Shown here: positions 1 to 7,716 of the stretch, piece by piece
Layout: every line of letters begins with the position of its first letter
Position numbering within the stretch: the stretch's first letter is position 1
Assembly: GCA_964623515.1 (NCBI GenBank)
Contig: CAZURV010000012.1
Coordinates: forward strand, 1-53,182
From: RUG714 sp964623515
GTDB lineage: Bacteria > Bacillota > Clostridia > Oscillospirales > Acutalibacteraceae
Reading direction: 5' to 3'
Length of the DNA stretch: 53,182 nt
Notes under the pieces: model-generated
What the model was told of the DNA's origin: nothing
The model's input: only the letters and a program-made list of their open reading frames with translations
The model's database searches: none
Made by a program: the position numbers and the translations under genes

Positions 1-1
1 A

Positions 2-265
2 TCACAGTCTACTGTTGCCGGTATTTTGTTCCGTTTGGAACGCAAGGGAATCATTCTGAAATCAGCAGATGAAAGTGATGGGAGAAAAGCCATCCTTTCC
101 GCCACAAAGCGAGGGGAAAAACTGGCAGAGGCTTTGAAGACTACAGCGCTCGAAACGCAGAAGGAGCTAACGGCGGGCATGCGTGATGAGGAAAAGAAAG
201 AATTTGACAGACTTCTGCAAATAGCGCTTGAGAATATGCACGCGATTCGTGCAGGAAAGGAATGA
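2..265 (+). CDS. MarR-family transcriptional regulator, C-terminal part (5' end outside window)
   Basis: The reading frame is open from the first bases, so the gene is truncated by the window edge and its start is not visible. The visible part begins SQSTVAGILFRLERKGII, which reads like the recognition helix of a MarR winged helix. It is followed by a basic/acidic wing (SADESDGRKAILSATKRGE) and a C-terminal dimerisation helix. MarR proteins usually repress the gene next to them and release it on binding small aromatic ligands. The stop codon overlaps the start of the MATE exporter gene by four bases (ATGA), so the two are translationally coupled, and the likely job is control of that exporter. 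Family assignment is confident; the ligand is unknown. Confidence 0.8.
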   Translation, partial: SQSTVAGILFRLERKGIILKSADESDGRKAILSATKRGEKLAEALKTTALETQKELTAGMRDEEKKEFDRLLQIALENMHAIRAGKE

Positions 266-1626
266 ACGATTTGGATAATAACACGGAAATATTTGAAACC
301 ATGCCGGTAAACAGGGCTCTTGCAAAGCTGGCAATACCGACAATTATCAGCCAGTTGATTACCATGATTTACAATTTGGCTGATACTTTTTTTGTGGGGC
401 AGACAAATGATCCGCTTAAGGTTGCCGCTGTATCGGTGGCAAGCGTCCTGTTCTTTTTGCTGACCGCTTGGGCAAATCTGTTCGGAATCGGCGGCGGAAG
501 CCTTATGTCTCAGATGCTGGGGCAGAAAGACGAGCAGGGTGCGAAAGAAGCCTGCGCAGTCAGTATGTACGGCACAATAATCATATCGGGGATTTACGCC
601 TTGCTGTGCTTTGTTTTGAAAAAACCGCTGTTGAGTTTGGTGGGTGCAACGGAGAATACAATTGACTACGCAACATCCTACACGTTGTTCGCAATTGTAA
701 TCGGAGGCGTCCCTGCGACCATGTGCATGGCGATGTCTCATCTTTTACGGAACGCCGGTTATGCAAGGCAGGCCGGTTTTGGTGTCGGGATGGGCGGTGT
801 TTTGAATATCGTGCTTGATCCGATTTTTATGTTTGTTATCTTGCCGGATGGATATGAAGTTGCCGGAGCCGCTATCGCTACGATGCTTTCCAACATGATT
901 GCTATGATTTATTGTGCAGTGGTGTTTTTCCGCTTACGGAAGAAGTCAGTCCTTTCCTTTGCGCCGCGCAATGCCATCCGTGGCGCCAAGCGGATGGGTA
1001 AAATCCTGGCGATCGGCCTTCCGTCTGCAGTCAGTAGCTTTCTGGTCAGTATCACAATTATGATTACCAACGGTCTGTATGCAACCTACAGCGACACGGC
1101 GGTAGCCGCCAACGGGATTTTCAAGAAACTTGAAATGTTCCCCCTGAATGTTAGCGTCGGTTTATGCCAGGGCCTGATTCCCCTGGTAGCTTATAATTAT
1201 GCTTCCGGCAACCATAAGCGTATGACGGAGGCCATCCGTTGTGCCCGGAACGCAGGTCTGGTCTTTAACTTGATTTGCCTCGTTGTTTTTGAAGTTTTTG
1301 CCAATCAGATTGCCGGGCTGTTTATTGATGAACCGGAAACCGTCAAATTTGCTGCAAATTTTGTACGGATTGGATTTTTAGTTACGCCAATCCTGTTTTA
1401 CAACAAAAAAATCTGCTATACGTTCCAGGCAATGGGAGACGGTGGGAAATCGCTCCTTGTAACGCTTTGCCGTGAGGGGATATTCAACATTCCGCTGCTC
1501 TTTTTGATGAATGCTGTTTTCGGCATGTACGGCGTTGCCTGGACGCAGATGGTGGCGGACGCGATAACCCTGGTTATTTCGGTTTTCCTCTATCGGAACT
1601 TTGTAAAAAAGCTGAACAATACATAG
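262..1626 (+). CDS. MATE-family multidrug/Na+ antiporter
   Basis: A 454-residue polytopic membrane protein with about twelve hydrophobic segments, the usual size and layout for MATE (multi-antimicrobial extrusion) transporters. The N-terminus carries the typical LAKLAIPTIISQLITMIYNLADTFFVG segment (residues about 20-46), and a pseudo-repeat of it begins near residue 240. MATE proteins export cationic drugs or metabolites in exchange for Na+ or H+. The start overlaps the MarR stop, so the pair forms a regulator-pump unit. C- and G-ending codons (ATC, GTC, CTG, CGC) are more frequent here than in the genes that follow, which prefer ATA, ATT and CTT. Together with its position before an isolated intergenic region, this suggests recent acquisition. 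The substrate cannot be predicted. Confidence 0.9.
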   Translation: MNDLDNNTEIFETMPVNRALAKLAIPTIISQLITMIYNLADTFFVGQTNDPLKVAAVSVASVLFFLLTAWANLFGIGGGSLMSQMLGQKDEQGAKEACAVSMYGTIIISGIYALLCFVLKKPLLSLVGATENTIDYATSYTLFAIVIGGVPATMCMAMSHLLRNAGYARQAGFGVGMGGVLNIVLDPIFMFVILPDGYEVAGAAIATMLSNMIAMIYCAVVFFRLRKKSVLSFAPRNAIRGAKRMGKILAIGLPSAVSSFLVSITIMITNGLYATYSDTAVAANGIFKKLEMFPLNVSVGLCQGLIPLVAYNYASGNHKRMTEAIRCARNAGLVFNLICLVVFEVFANQIAGLFIDEPETVKFAANFVRIGFLVTPILFYNKKICYTFQAMGDGGKSLLVTLCREGIFNIPLLFLMNAVFGMYGVAWTQMVADAITLVISVFLYRNFVKKLNNT

Positions 1627-1776
1627 GAGAATTGTTCCGCGATCCGATCGCAAGGGCTCTGTCGGACACGGTATTGCTCCTGCATAGGTGAAAAAAGTGA
1701 AAAATCTTGTTACTGTGGGTTGCCATATGAAAAAGGTTGAAAATGCAAAAGACGGGGTTGAGCGCCCTTACGGAAT

Positions 1777-1807
1777 AAAGGATCTTGCTGTTCAAGCAGG
1801 TCCTTTT
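1777..1807 (+). terminator. Rho-independent terminator after the MATE gene
   Basis: AAAGGATCTTGCT pairs with AGCAGGTCCTTT across a five-base loop and is followed by TTTTATA. It ends the MarR-MATE transcript just before the ilvA promoter. Confidence 0.6.
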
Positions 1808-1820
1808 ATATACGTTTTTA

Positions 1821-1849
1821 TTGACAAATAAAGCTATTGGTATTAAAAT
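1821..1849 (+). promoter_or_regulatory. SigA-type promoter for ilvA-ridA
   Basis: TTGACA (1821-1826), a 17-base spacer and TAAAAT (1844-1849). This is a near-consensus housekeeping promoter about 50 bases before the ilvA start. Confidence 0.7.
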
Positions 1850-1898
1850 ATTTCTATTATGCAATTCGCAGATATGAGGGAAAAGAAGGAATTTATTT

Positions 1899-3101
1899 AT
1901 GCTCACTTTGGATAAAATTTATCAGGCTTCACATACGCTCAAGGAGGTTATCCGCGAAACGGATATGATTTTAGCTTCCAATATCAAGCCGGATACGAAT
2001 GTTTATCTTAAAACTGAGAATCTTCAGGTTACGGGTTCTTTTAAAATAAGAGGTTCTTATTTTAAAATAAGCCGTCTTACCGAAGAAGAAAAAAAGCGCG
2101 GCGTAATAGCCTGCTCCGCGGGGAATCATGCGCAGGGCGTTGCACTTGCGGCGGCTAGAAACGGTATTGAATCCGTGATATGCCTGCCGAACGGCGCACC
2201 GATAAGCAAGGTTGAGGCAACGAGAAAGTACGGCGCCAATATATGCCTTGTTAAAGGCGTTTATGATGACGCATATAACAAAGCAATACAGCTCAGAGAT
2301 GAAAAAGGATACACTTTTATTCATCCTTTCGATGATGAAGATGTAATAGCCGGGCAGGGAACAATCGGGCTGGAAATTCTCAATCAGCTTGAAAAGGTTG
2401 ACGCGGTTGTTGTGCCTATCGGAGGAGGAGGACTCATCAGCGGCGTAGCTTTTGCAATAAAACAACTGAATCCAAATGTTAAGGTTTACGGTGTTCAGGC
2501 GGCGGGAGCGCCGTCCATGCAGCAGTCTGTTTCAGATGGAAAAATCGAAACGCTCAGCAGAGTTCAGACAATTGCCGACGGTATTGCGGTCAAAACACCG
2601 GGAGACAACACGTTTGAATATGTTCAAAAATATGTGGACGGCGTATTTACCGTTACCGATGATGAGATCGCACTCGCTATTCTAACATTGCTCGAACAGC
2701 AGAAACTGATTGCAGAGGGCGCGGGAGCGGTTGGAGTTGCAGCCGTTATGGCGGATAAGATTCCGAACATAAAAGGTAAGAATGTTTGCTGCCTTGTAAG
2801 CGGAGGAAATATAGACGTTACGATTTTGTCCCGTGTTATTGAGCGCGGGCTGAAAATGGGAGGCAGAACGGCAGATATTACCATTGCTCTTTCAGACCGT
2901 CCCGGTCAGCTCAGTGGCGTTTCGGCGATTGTTGCGGATATGGGCGCGAACGTAGTAAGCGTTAGTTACGACAGCACGGATCTGGATATGAATATTACGG
3001 ACTGTTATCTTAAAATCGGCATTGAAACAAGGGACTATGCACATATTGAGGCGATTAAAAAGGCTCTTGCCGAAGCCGGATTTGAAGTTTGCAGTAAATG
3101 A
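1899..3101 (+). CDS. ilvA: Threonine ammonia-lyase (threonine deaminase) with ACT domain
   Basis: A cytoplasmic PLP enzyme that converts threonine to 2-oxobutanoate and ammonia through 2-aminocrotonate. It is 400 residues, the length of the short catabolic/clostridial type. The PLP lysine is K49 in VTGSFKIRG, the phosphate-binding glycine loop GGGGLISG lies at 175-182, and an ACT-like regulatory domain begins near residue 325 (ITIALSDRPGQLSGVSAIV). The ATG at 1899 has AAGAAGGA at 1883-1890. The gene lies 19 bases before ridA, whose product hydrolyses the reactive enamine/imine made by this enzyme, so the pair is a functional unit. It could serve isoleucine synthesis (IlvA) or threonine fermentation (TdcB); the sequence alone does not settle which. 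Confidence 0.93.
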   Translation: MLTLDKIYQASHTLKEVIRETDMILASNIKPDTNVYLKTENLQVTGSFKIRGSYFKISRLTEEEKKRGVIACSAGNHAQGVALAAARNGIESVICLPNGAPISKVEATRKYGANICLVKGVYDDAYNKAIQLRDEKGYTFIHPFDDEDVIAGQGTIGLEILNQLEKVDAVVVPIGGGGLISGVAFAIKQLNPNVKVYGVQAAGAPSMQQSVSDGKIETLSRVQTIADGIAVKTPGDNTFEYVQKYVDGVFTVTDDEIALAILTLLEQQKLIAEGAGAVGVAAVMADKIPNIKGKNVCCLVSGGNIDVTILSRVIERGLKMGGRTADITIALSDRPGQLSGVSAIVADMGANVVSVSYDSTDLDMNITDCYLKIGIETRDYAHIEAIKKALAEAGFEVCSK

Positions 3102-3120
3102 TTTAAAAAGGAGATATAAA

Positions 3121-3495
3121 ATGGATTATGTTAAAACAAACCATGCGCCGGACGCTATCGGTCCTTATTCACAGGCGGTAAAAACAGGTGGATTGGTTTT
3201 TACAAGCGGTCAGATTGCCATCAACCCGGAGACGGGAAATGTTGATGCGTCAACAATAGAGGAACAGGCGCATCAGGTCTGCAAAAACTTAAAGGCGGTT
3301 CTTGAAGCGGCAGGTTCTTCTATGAATAAGGCGGTTAAAACTGTATGTTTCCTTGCGGATATCAACGATTTCGGTGTGTTTAATGAAGTATATGGCACTT
3401 ACTTTACGTCAAAACCCGCTCGTTCGTGCGTTGCGGTTAAGGATTTGCCAAAAGGTGTTCTCTGTGAGGTTGAGGTAATAGCAGAATTAAATTAA
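3121..3495 (+). CDS. ridA: RidA family 2-iminobutanoate/2-iminopropanoate deaminase
   Basis: A 124-residue protein, the normal RidA length. The start is ATG 3121, chosen over an upstream in-frame codon because AAAAAGGAGATATAAA lies just before it and the product then begins MDYVKTNHAPDAIGPYSQA, a canonical RidA start. The substrate-carboxylate arginine is R101 in KPARSCVAVKDLPKG, and the conserved glutamate lies in CEVEVIAE. RidA speeds the release of ammonia from 2-aminoacrylate and 2-aminocrotonate, which protects PLP enzymes from damage. Co-transcription with threonine deaminase fits this role exactly. A strong terminator follows. Confidence 0.95.
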   Translation: MDYVKTNHAPDAIGPYSQAVKTGGLVFTSGQIAINPETGNVDASTIEEQAHQVCKNLKAVLEAAGSSMNKAVKTVCFLADINDFGVFNEVYGTYFTSKPARSCVAVKDLPKGVLCEVEVIAELN

Positions 3496-3523
3496 AAGTT
3501 TACAGAAAAATAAGCGTTCATGA

Positions 3524-3559
3524 AAAAAGCACTGCTGATTCACACAGCAGTGCTTTTCG
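3524..3559. terminator. Bidirectional terminator between ridA and the DtxR-type regulator
   Basis: AAAAGCACTGCTG and its exact complement CAGCAGTGCTTTT flank a seven-base loop. A and T runs on both sides allow it to serve both convergent genes. Confidence 0.85.
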
Positions 3560-3569
3560 TATATTATGT

Positions 3570-3938
3570 TTATTTCCCGCCGTTTGCAACTTTTTTGATT
3601 GCTTCAAATGTTTCGGCGCTGATGATGTGTTCTATCCGGCATGCGTCTTTCTGCGCTGTTTCGGGATTAACTCCAAGCGAAACGAGCCAGTCTGAAAGCA
3701 AAACATGTCTTTCATACATTTTTTCCGCGATTTCCATTCCGCTCGGAAGAAGTTCAATATAACCGTTTGCATCCATTTCTATATATCCGTTTTCACGAAG
3801 ATTTTTCATCGCAATGCTGACGCTTGGCTTGGAAAATCCCAAATCGTTTGCAATGTCTATGGATCGTACTTCGCTTTTGCGCTTTTTAATCATATAAATT
3901 GTTTCCAGATAATTTTCAGCCGATTCTTGTATTTTCAT
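3570..3938 (-). CDS. DtxR/IdeR-type iron-dependent transcriptional repressor
   Basis: A 122-residue metalloregulator with an N-terminal winged helix (SIDIANDLGFSKPSVSIAMKNLRENGYIE) and the DtxR metal-binding and dimerisation region. There is no C-terminal SH3-like domain. ATG 3938 is preferred over the TTG at 3956 because GGTGA lies upstream of it. The motif ACRIEH near residue 105 has cysteine where MntR proteins have glutamate, as in the C-x-x-E-H ligand set of iron-sensing DtxR, so iron is the more likely ligand. It faces the feo operon, and two palindromes lie in the feo promoter region. With Fe2+ bound it would repress iron uptake. Family is certain; iron over manganese is inferred. Confidence 0.88.
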   Translation of the reverse strand: MKIQESAENYLETIYMIKKRKSEVRSIDIANDLGFSKPSVSIAMKNLRENGYIEMDANGYIELLPSGMEIAEKMYERHVLLSDWLVSLGVNPETAQKDACRIEHIISAETFEAIKKVANGGK

Positions 3939-4045
3939 CAATTCACCGTCTTTCAAATTCAGTTATATAATAATTATAACAATGAAACAAAATGAATGCA
4001 AGGAATATATAAAAAGACTGCTGTAAAAAAATAATGGAAAAGTGG

Positions 4046-4100
4046 TTGACTTTTAAGTTAGCTAGTGCTAACATATAATATGGTTAGCAAATGCTAACTT
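4046..4100 (+). promoter_or_regulatory. feo promoter with two iron-regulator palindromes
   Basis: Two near-identical 16-bp inverted repeats, GTTAGCTAGTGCTAAC (4057-4072) and GTTAGCAAATGCTAAC (4083-4098), sit 26 bp apart centre to centre. The first lies between -35 TTGACT (4046-4051) and the -10 region, which is either TAACAT (4069-4074) at 17-bp spacing or TATAAT (4074-4079). The half-site TTAGC/GCTAA resembles DtxR/IdeR operators. Binding would block RNA polymerase at feo. Confidence 0.8.
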
Positions 4101-4127
4101 ATTTTACCGGATTGCGGGGGAACGGAA

Positions 4128-4340
4128 ATGATGCCTTTGATTTTTGCAAATACAGGCGAAGAAAATATAATCAAAAAAATCGGCGGAAGTCATGACGTCC
4201 GCACGCATCTCGAAAATCTCGGCTTTGTGACCGGTGGGAATGTTACCGTTATTTCTGAAACAGCAGGTAATCTTATCGTAAACGTTAAAGACTCCCGCGT
4301 TGCGATAAGCAAAGAGATGGCAGGGAAAATAATGATTTAA
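4128..4340 (+). CDS. feoA: FeoA-domain ferrous iron transport accessory protein (first copy)
   Basis: A 70-residue single-domain protein with the SH3-like FeoA fold. The visible signature is HDVRTHLENLGFVTGGNVTVISETAGNLIVNVKDSRVAISKEMAGKI. FeoA works at the cytoplasmic face with FeoB, probably influencing its GTPase or transport activity. It is first in an operon with a second feoA 15 bases downstream and feoB after that. Two successive FeoA genes are common in Firmicutes feo operons, and the two copies differ clearly in sequence. The upstream promoter carries the iron-regulator palindromes. Confidence 0.9.
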   Translation: MMPLIFANTGEENIIKKIGGSHDVRTHLENLGFVTGGNVTVISETAGNLIVNVKDSRVAISKEMAGKIMI

Positions 4341-4355
4341 TTTTAAGGAGGAATT

Positions 4356-4580
4356 ATGATGAAAACATTAAAACAGGCAAATGTCGGAGATGTTGTTAAA
4401 GTCGTTAAGTTGCACGGGGAAGGTGCGGTTAAACGGCGCATAATGGATATGGGTATCACAAAAGGCGTTGAGATTCATGTACGCAAAGTGGCTCCTCTCG
4501 GAGATCCCGTTGAGGTTACGGTGCGCGGTTATGAGCTTTCGCTTCGGAAAGCAGATGCGGAAATGGTTGAAGTTGAATAA
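4356..4580 (+). CDS. feoA: FeoA-domain ferrous iron transport accessory protein (second copy)
   Basis: A 74-residue FeoA: VKVVKLHGEGAVKRRIMDMGITKGVEIHVRKVAPLGDPVEVTVRGYELSLRKADAEMVEVE. This is closer to the canonical FeoA consensus (RRLMDMGI.PG..V...APLGDP.....G..LSLR...A..I.V) than the first copy. It is preceded by AAGGAGG. The gene is in the same operon as the first feoA and feoB, with a gap of 120 bases before feoB. Confidence 0.95.
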   Translation: MMKTLKQANVGDVVKVVKLHGEGAVKRRIMDMGITKGVEIHVRKVAPLGDPVEVTVRGYELSLRKADAEMVEVE

Positions 4581-4700
4581 ACTTTTGCCCGAAGTTTATC
4601 TATATATATTTTCAGGGTATAGCCCTGTTTTTTGAGGGAAACGGTTAGTTAAAACTAATTCTTTTGCTGAACATTTTATAACACAGAAAGGAAAGAACAG

Positions 4701-7112
4701 ATGGAAATAAGAATTGCTCTTGCAGGCAACCCGAACAGCGGAAAAACAACGCTTTTCAATGCTTTGACGGGTTCCAATCAGTTCGTCGGAAACTGGCCCG
4801 GCGTAACAGTTGAAAAAAAAGAGGGGAAGCTGAAAAAACATGACGGCGTTGTGATAACGGACTTGCCGGGAATATATTCACTGTCTCCGTATACGCTTGA
4901 AGAGGTTGTTGCAAGGAACTATTTAATCGGAGAGCGTCCGGACGCAATACTCAATATTGTAGACGGTACAAATCTTGAGCGTAACCTTTATCTTACCACG
5001 CAACTTACAGAACTTGGCATTCCCGTGGTTGTGGCAATCAATATGACGGACGTTATCAAAAAGAACGGCGACAAAATTCGTGTTGAGGAACTTTCCAGAC
5101 AGCTTGGGTGCAAAGTCGTTGAGATATCGGCGCTTAAAGGAACGGGTATTGCCGAAGCCGCTGAAGCCGCAATCGAAGCAGCACAGGGAGAGGCACCCGT
5201 ACCGCAGCACAGTTTTTCCGGCGTTGTAGAGCATGCAATCGCGCATATAGAAGAAGCCGCAGTGCATGATATGCCGGCTGAACAGCAGCGCTGGTATGCA
5301 ATTAAGATTTTTGAGCATGATGAAAAAATACTTGAACAGCTTAAGCTCGATAAAGAACTTTTAAAGCATATCGACGGTGATATTGAAGCCGCGGAAAAAG
5401 AGTTGGATGATGACGCCGAAAGTATTATTACAAACGAAAGATATGTCTACATAGCCTCTATCCTTCGGAGTTGTTACAAAAAGAAAAATGCCGGAAAGCT
5501 TTCTGTTTCGGATAAGATTGACAAAGTTGTCACAAACAGATTTCTTGCGCTTCCGATTTTTGCTGTTGTAATGGTTCTGGTTTATTATGTTTCCATCAGC
5601 ACGGTCGGTACGTGGGCGACAGACTGGACAAATGATGGCGTTTTCGGCGACGGCTGGCATCTTTTCGGAATCGGTTCTGCACAGTATGATGAGGCGATGA
5701 CTGAATACGCTGCCGAGCACATATGGACTGAAGAAGTTGTAAGCACAGTAAGTGCGGCCGCTGATAAAGGTGTTGTCGGTGCCGATGATGTGCTTGGCGC
5801 TATCGAGGAGGAGGATTACGGCGCGTTTGACGAAGCTTACGGCACATATGCCGATTCGCTTGCCGAAGAGGGATTTGATGTTTCCGAAACCGTGGATGCG
5901 GCTATGGAAAATGCTCCTGATACTTCGGAATACGGTGTTTGGGTGCCTGGCATTCCGGTACTCGCGGAAAACGCACTTGACGCAATCAATTGTTCAGATT
6001 GGCTTGAAAGTCTGCTTGTTGAAGGTATCATTGGAGGCGTAGGCGCTGTTCTCGGATTTGTACCGCAAATGCTTGTGCTTTTCATCTTCCTTGCTTTCCT
6101 TGAAAGTTGCGGATATATGGCGCGAATTGCCTTTGTTATGGATAGAATTTTCAGAAGATTCGGCCTTTCCGGCAAATCGTTCATTCCCATGCTCATAGGC
6201 ACCGGATGCGGCGTACCGGGAATTATGGCTTCAAGAACGATTGAGAATGATCGGGATCGCAAAATGACGATTATGACTACCACGTTTATTCCCTGCGGCG
6301 CAAAAATGCCGATTGTTGCTCTGATTGCCACAGCATTGTTCGGTGGAGCATGGTGGGTTGCGCCCAGCGCATATTTTGTAGGTATGGCAGCTATTATTAT
6401 ATCGGGCATTATTTTGAAAAAAACAAAGATATTCTCGGGAGATCCCGCTCCGTTCGTTATGGAACTTCCCGCATATCACTGGCCGACAGTAGGCAACGTT
6501 CTGCGCAGTATGTGGGAACGCGGCTGGTCATTTATTAAAAAAGCAGGTACGATTATTCTTCTTTCGTCTATTGTAATTTGGGCAGGATCGCATTTCGGCA
6601 TGCGTGCGTCCGGCGGATTCGGTTTCGATCTTGAAATGGAACTGGAAACCAGCGTTCTCGGTTACATAGGAAATGCGGTTAAGTGGATTTTCGCACCGCT
6701 TGGATTTGACAATATCAAAGCTACTATCGCCACAATCATGGGTCTGGTTGCAAAAGAAGAAGTGGTAGGCGTATTCGGCGTGCTTGATTTTGAAAATATG
6801 AGCAAACTTGCCGCTTATTCCTTCCTCGTATTCAATCTTCTGTGCGCGCCGTGTTTTGCGGCAATCGGCGCAATCAGGCGTGAAATGAATTCCGCAAAGT
6901 GGACATGGTTCGCTATCGGTTATCAGTGCCTGTTCGCGTATGCGGTATCGCTTGTTATTTATCAGCTTGGTATGTTGTTTACCGGTCAGATTGCAGGAGC
7001 CGGAGGAATCATAGCTGTTATCGCGGCGTTTGCTGTGCTTGCGTTCATGATGTATATGATATTCCGCCCTTACAGAGAAAGCAACAAGTTGCATGTTAAA
7101 GTAAAAATGTAA
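4701..7112 (+). CDS. feoB: Ferrous iron transporter FeoB with an unusual acidic insertion
   Basis: An inner-membrane Fe2+ transporter with an N-terminal G domain: G1 GNPNSGKT at 9-16, G3 DLPG at 54-57, G4 NMTD at 114-117 and G5 SALKG at 143-147. A helical linker follows, then the membrane part with gate motifs LIGTGCGVPGIMA (around 499-510, including C503) and FIPCGAKMPI. It is 803 residues, longer than most clostridial FeoB proteins. The extra length is mainly a strongly acidic, almost lysine-free stretch at about 325-425, between the first membrane helix and the first gate, probably on the outer face. ATG 4701 has GAAAGGAAAGA upstream. The operon continues with the small Cys-rich partner gene. 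Confidence 0.96.
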   Translation: MEIRIALAGNPNSGKTTLFNALTGSNQFVGNWPGVTVEKKEGKLKKHDGVVITDLPGIYSLSPYTLEEVVARNYLIGERPDAILNIVDGTNLERNLYLTTQLTELGIPVVVAINMTDVIKKNGDKIRVEELSRQLGCKVVEISALKGTGIAEAAEAAIEAAQGEAPVPQHSFSGVVEHAIAHIEEAAVHDMPAEQQRWYAIKIFEHDEKILEQLKLDKELLKHIDGDIEAAEKELDDDAESIITNERYVYIASILRSCYKKKNAGKLSVSDKIDKVVTNRFLALPIFAVVMVLVYYVSISTVGTWATDWTNDGVFGDGWHLFGIGSAQYDEAMTEYAAEHIWTEEVVSTVSAAADKGVVGADDVLGAIEEEDYGAFDEAYGTYADSLAEEGFDVSETVDAAMENAPDTSEYGVWVPGIPVLAENALDAINCSDWLESLLVEGIIGGVGAVLGFVPQMLVLFIFLAFLESCGYMARIAFVMDRIFRRFGLSGKSFIPMLIGTGCGVPGIMASRTIENDRDRKMTIMTTTFIPCGAKMPIVALIATALFGGAWWVAPSAYFVGMAAIIISGIILKKTKIFSGDPAPFVMELPAYHWPTVGNVLRSMWERGWSFIKKAGTIILLSSIVIWAGSHFGMRASGGFGFDLEMELETSVLGYIGNAVKWIFAPLGFDNIKATIATIMGLVAKEEVVGVFGVLDFENMSKLAAYSFLVFNLLCAPCFAAIGAIRREMNSAKWTWFAIGYQCLFAYAVSLVIYQLGMLFTGQIAGAGGIIAVIAAFAVLAFMMYMIFRPYRESNKLHVKVKM

Positions 7113-7143
7113 TTACTGTTTTATCCGAAAAGAGGTATTTACC

Positions 7144-7317
7144 ATGCTTGCGTTTCTGCAAAATAATATAGGAACTGTTTTAGTTGGAATCATTCTTGCG
7201 GCGGTTATTGCCGTAATCGTGATTAAAATGCTTAAAGACAGGAAAAAGGGTAAATCATCGTGCGGATGCGGCTGTGAAAACTGCCCGTCGGCAAATATGT
7301 GCCATAAAAGCAAATAA
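7144..7317 (+). CDS. FeoB-associated Cys-rich membrane protein
   Basis: A 57-residue protein with one membrane helix (residues about 10-28, TVLVGIILAAVIAVIVI). A short basic stretch follows, then a cysteine cluster, CGCGCENCPSANMC, with cysteines at 40, 42, 44, 47 and 53. This is the layout of the small Cys-rich proteins that follow feoB in Firmicutes. AGAGGT at 7131-7136 is the ribosome site. The cysteine tail probably faces the cytoplasm and may bind metal near the FeoB exit; that role is inference. It is the last gene of the feo operon and is followed by a strong terminator. Confidence 0.88.
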   Translation: MLAFLQNNIGTVLVGIILAAVIAVIVIKMLKDRKKGKSSCGCGCENCPSANMCHKSK

Positions 7318-7405
7318 ACTGTATAACTGTTTCGCCCAATCATAATAATATTTTGTTAGACCTCCTTGAAAACGGCGAATTATGCAGTTGTAAACCTATT
7401 ACTGT

Positions 7406-7443
7406 AAAATCACTGCCGGCATTCAATGCCGGCAGTGATTTTT
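7406..7443 (+). terminator. Terminator of the feo operon
   Basis: A 17-bp perfect stem (AAAATCACTGCCGGCAT with its complement) with loop TCA and a T run. The rest of 7318-7716 holds no gene I can support; the next signal is the promoter at 7637. Confidence 0.92.
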
Positions 7444-7636
7444 CTGATAACAATTTATGAAAAACCATCCTTTCCGTTTGTTTATTTTTATATGCTTTAA
7501 TCCTATGTTTGCGTGGGGCCGTTTTTTTGCGTGTAAACTTAAAAAACACGGAAATCTTTGTTTTTACACTGCTCTGATTTGGGAAATATGGGGGTATATT
7601 TTGGTAAGAATTGTTAAAAAATATATGGATTATATA

Positions 7637-7665
7637 TTGATTTTGCACAAATCATTTTGTATAAT
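7637..7665 (+). promoter_or_regulatory. SigA-type promoter of the O-acetylation cassette
   Basis: TTGATT (7637-7642), a 17-base spacer and TATAAT (7660-7665), about 50 bases before the SGNH gene. It is the only clear promoter seen before the four close-packed genes that follow. Confidence 0.65.
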
Positions 7666-7716
7666 GAAAGAAAGATTTTTTATTTCTGTCCGGCACGGAT
7701 TTAAGGACGAAAGACA

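Noticed and set aside
1727..1831. Short frame MKKVENAKDGVERPYGIKDL, 34 codons
   Set aside because: It covers the terminator hairpin and part of the ilvA promoter; no ribosome site.
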